Positions 63,487 through 64,000 of a DNA stretch of 64,000 nt are shown here, piece by piece. Source of the DNA: a bacterium EF100-94H03 bin56 (lineage in GTDB: Bacteria; Pseudomonadota; Alphaproteobacteria; SP197). The stretch lies in contig MPMV01000010.1 of NCBI GenBank assembly GCA_002238685.1, forward strand, positions 54,868 through 118,867, in the 5' to 3' direction. Positions within the stretch are counted from its first letter, which is position 1. Every line of letters starts with the position of its first letter. Below the pieces are notes generated by a model. That model ran no database searches. It saw nothing but the letters and a program-made list of their open reading frames with translations, and was not told where the DNA came from. The position numbers were made by a program, and so were the translations under genes.

Positions 63487-63523
63487 CCTGAAGGTCGTAG
63501 GTTCAAATCCTACCCCCGCAAAC
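63476..63523 (+). other. 3' fragment of initiator tRNA-fMet (candidate attachment site)
   Basis: CATAACCTGAAGG (from 63482) is the anticodon loop and stem 3' side of tRNA-fMet. GTAGG-TTCAAAT-CCTAC (63497-63513) is a perfect T-arm and CCCCGCA-A (63514-63521) the 3' acceptor strand. The 5' half of the tRNA is missing; upstream bases belong to the methyltransferase gene. The 3' end ACA instead of CCA follows. Such fragments mark the far end of an element that integrated into the tRNA gene. Confidence 0.8.
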
Positions 63524-64000
63524 ACAGAAGGCCCGGAAACAATTGATGTTTTCTTGGGTTTCTTGATTCGGTAATTGAACAGAAGTAGGCGCGATCAACA
63601 CATAGTCAACACGGCTAAGCTGTAAGCGTCCGGCGTGACCGCCCCTGGAGGTATTCGTTCGGTCACGCGGTGACGTATTCGTCCGGTCGTCGGGCGATGC
63701 CATCGCTGGGCGGGGGCGATTCCGGGCTCTGCCCGACCGAGGGCGGTTGAACCAGGTGGATTGCTCACCGCCATCACCCCGTGAACGGTAAGCATCCGGC
63801 AAAGGCCCCCCGGCGTCGTTGGGAGAGTACGGTGGCGGTGACGGGACACGTGGCGAACGCGGAGCAGCCGGGCCGGCAACTTCGGAGACGCGCGCGATCC
63901 GACATGAATCATTGGAGTTCGACAGAGCCTGCTGCCCGATCGACCCGGGCGGACGGGCTTGGGCCGGCCTACCCTGAGTCCGTCAGCGCGATCACACTGT
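63524..64000. other. gene-poor flank after the tRNA fragment
   Basis: About 480 bases with no recognised gene. It contains a direct repeat GTATTCGTYCGGTC (63651-63664 and 63675-63688) with a small inverted repeat GTCAC-GCG-GTGAC (63662-63674) between them. No integrase is visible before the window ends. Confidence 0.5.

Noticed and set aside
1..64000. CRISPR array, rRNA operon or complete tRNA
   Set aside because: I saw no regularly spaced repeats, no rRNA-like sequence and only the partial tRNA-fMet near the right end.

Overview
The window is GC-rich, densely coding DNA that looks alphaproteobacterial, probably Rhodospirillales-like. The grounds are the gene families (heterotetrameric sarcosine oxidase, non-pyrrolysine MttB, Tat-exported Dpp-type binding proteins, Rieske oxygenases, several Fe(II)/2-oxoglutarate oxygenases) and a tRNA-fMet 3' fragment whose sequence fits that class. 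The taxonomic call is an inference from family content only.

Layout. (1) 1-5650, minus strand: a Dpp/Opp-type uptake operon (Tat binding protein, SDR dehydrogenase, unknown protein, two permeases, fused double ATPase running off the left edge). (2) 5.6-15 kb: a scarred accessory zone with a DapA-family aldolase, a threonine-dehydratase-like enzyme, a Rieske oxygenase alpha/beta pair, a VOC protein and a GST. Between them lie decayed pieces: an ISNCY transposase, IS3 and IS6 scraps, a broken M29-like gene and a broken trimethylamine-dehydrogenase-like gene. (3) 15-23 kb: an imine-reductase-like enzyme, SDR, PhyH and TauD oxygenases, an orphan PotD-like binding protein and a full-length trimethylamine-dehydrogenase-like flavoenzyme with altered active-site residues. 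(4) 23-29 kb: a second complete Dpp-type operon ending in a GntR/FCD regulator. (5) 29.5-36.5 kb: a DUF3800 gene with a nonsense codon, the sarcosine oxidase operon soxBDAG and an EEP-family phosphatase/nuclease. (6) 37-45.6 kb: an operon of AhpD-like protein, MttB-family methyltransferase, PLP decarboxylase, second AhpD-like protein, IPNS-like oxygenase and M29-like protein, followed by a DUF899 protein and a C45 acyltransferase-like protein. (7) 45.9-57.1 kb, minus strand: ten overlapping genes joining three glycosyltransferases, a histidine phosphatase, a polysaccharide deacetylase and a membrane protein to a complete third Opp/Yej-like importer. (8) 57.2-63.5 kb: an MFS protein, a fourth glycosyltransferase, a very unusual ABC-like protein with a degraded ATPase site, a cyclic-nucleotide-binding protein and a methyltransferase. 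This last gene ends exactly in a 3' fragment of tRNA-fMet, probably an island boundary.

How it may work together. Regions 3-6 look like a locus for uptake and oxidative or methyl-transfer breakdown of N-methylated or betaine-like compounds. A perfect palindrome, TGTGATCACA, sits directly before a TTGAnn hexamer upstream of three units (the 23.3 kb importer, soxBDAG and the 37.1 kb MttB operon). They therefore look like one regulon, plausibly controlled by the GntR/FCD protein at 28.5 kb. Regions 7-8 look like an uncharacterised surface-glycan system. The two most novel candidates are the palindrome-controlled MttB/decarboxylase/AhpD-like pathway and the glycan cluster with its pseudo-ABC protein.
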